A stretch of DNA of 29,462 nucleotides from positions 1 to 29,462 of the forward strand of contig DASXTS010000464.1 of NCBI GenBank assembly GCA_036505275.1. Direction: 5' to 3'. The stretch is from DASXTS01 sp036505275. Its GTDB lineage: Bacteria > Actinomycetota > Actinomycetes > Mycobacteriales > Pseudonocardiaceae. The first letter of the stretch is position 1; each line of letters opens with the position of its first letter. Position numbers and translations under genes: made by a program. Shown in pieces: positions 29,379 through 29,462 of this stretch. The notes beneath the pieces are model-generated. The model had not been told where the DNA came from. It did no database searches and worked only from the letters and a program-made list of their open reading frames with translations.

Positions 29379-29462
29379 TCGCGCGTGTTCGCCGGTCCGG
29401 TCGCGCGTGTTCGCCGGTCCGGTCGCGCGTGTTCGCCGGTCCGGTCGCGCGTGTTCGCCGGT
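29379..29462. repeat. 22-bp non-coding tandem repeat, at least 3.8 units, running off the window
   Basis: Perfect copies of tcgcgcgtgttcgccggtccgg start at 29379, 29401, 29423 and 29445 (the last cut by the edge). It begins 12 bp after the synthetase stop. The perfect identity suggests recent expansion. It is the only tandem repeat here outside a reading frame and the only one whose period is not a multiple of three. Confidence 0.9.

Noticed and set aside
29379..29462. CRISPR array
   Set aside because: Units are contiguous with no spacers, and no cas genes are visible.
1..29462. tRNA, rRNA or insertion sequences
   Set aside because: No cloverleaf-like sequence with conserved loops, rRNA core motif or transposase domain was recognised on either strand by eye.

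Overview
The window is about 29 kb of very GC-rich, densely coding actinomycete chromosome. I see no phage, transposase, CRISPR, rRNA or tRNA. Gene order matches two conserved actinobacterial neighbourhoods known from Mycobacterium tuberculosis (recalled, not searched): the Rv0524-Rv0530 block (hemL, phosphatase, resA, ccdA, resB, ccsB, MinD-like) and the Rv0496-Rv0505c block (Ppx/GppA, membrane protein, sugar isomerase, proC, small HTH, bS22, epimerase, acyltransferase, HAD). A BldN-like sigma factor next to an RsbN/DUF5667-like anti-sigma factor suggests a filamentous relative, perhaps in Pseudonocardiales. That placement is inference.

Layout. 1-3.6 kb: menaquinone genes menD (cut by the left edge), menB and menA, with a radC between menD and menB. 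3.6-5.7 kb: a translationally coupled minus-strand set (Lrp/AsnC regulator, DUF4229 protein, Cds1-type PLP enzyme) and a small divergent membrane protein. 5.7-15.3 kb: a long minus-strand array. In transcription order it holds two repeat-bearing membrane proteins, hemL, a decayed MNIO (DUF692) plus HvfC-like pair, a histidine phosphatase, the System II cytochrome c maturation set (resA, ccdA, resB, ccsB), and a MinD/EspI-like ATPase. 15.4-18.6 kb: Ppx/GppA, a low-complexity membrane protein and a TIM-barrel isomerase, joined by GTGA overlaps. 18.7-20.5 kb: proline dehydrogenase and a double-hotdog thioesterase. 20.5-24.1 kb: proC, small HTH regulator, ribosomal protein bS22, atypical SDR epimerase, acyltransferase. 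24.2-27.3 kb on the minus strand: BldN-like sigma, its putative anti-sigma, and a HAD phosphatase. 27.7-29.4 kb: an acyl-CoA synthetase, followed by a 22-bp tandem repeat that runs off the right edge.

Themes. (1) Many genes appear to be leaderless: a TANNNT -10 hexamer ends 7 or 8 nt before the start codon of radC, menA, the Lrp gene, the Ppx gene, the proline dehydrogenase gene, proC and the HAD gene, and this decides several starts. (2) Tandem repeats of 12, 15, 18 or 30 bp occur in or next to eight genes, each keeping frame. (3) Two copies of a 40-bp imperfect palindrome lie 2 kb apart; one supplies the overlapping stop and start codons of two coupled genes. (4) The most interesting accessory signal is the broken MNIO/HvfC-like pair between hemL and the phosphatase. 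It ends in a VD(C/S/Y)G tetrapeptide repeat whose stop codon overlaps the phosphatase start.
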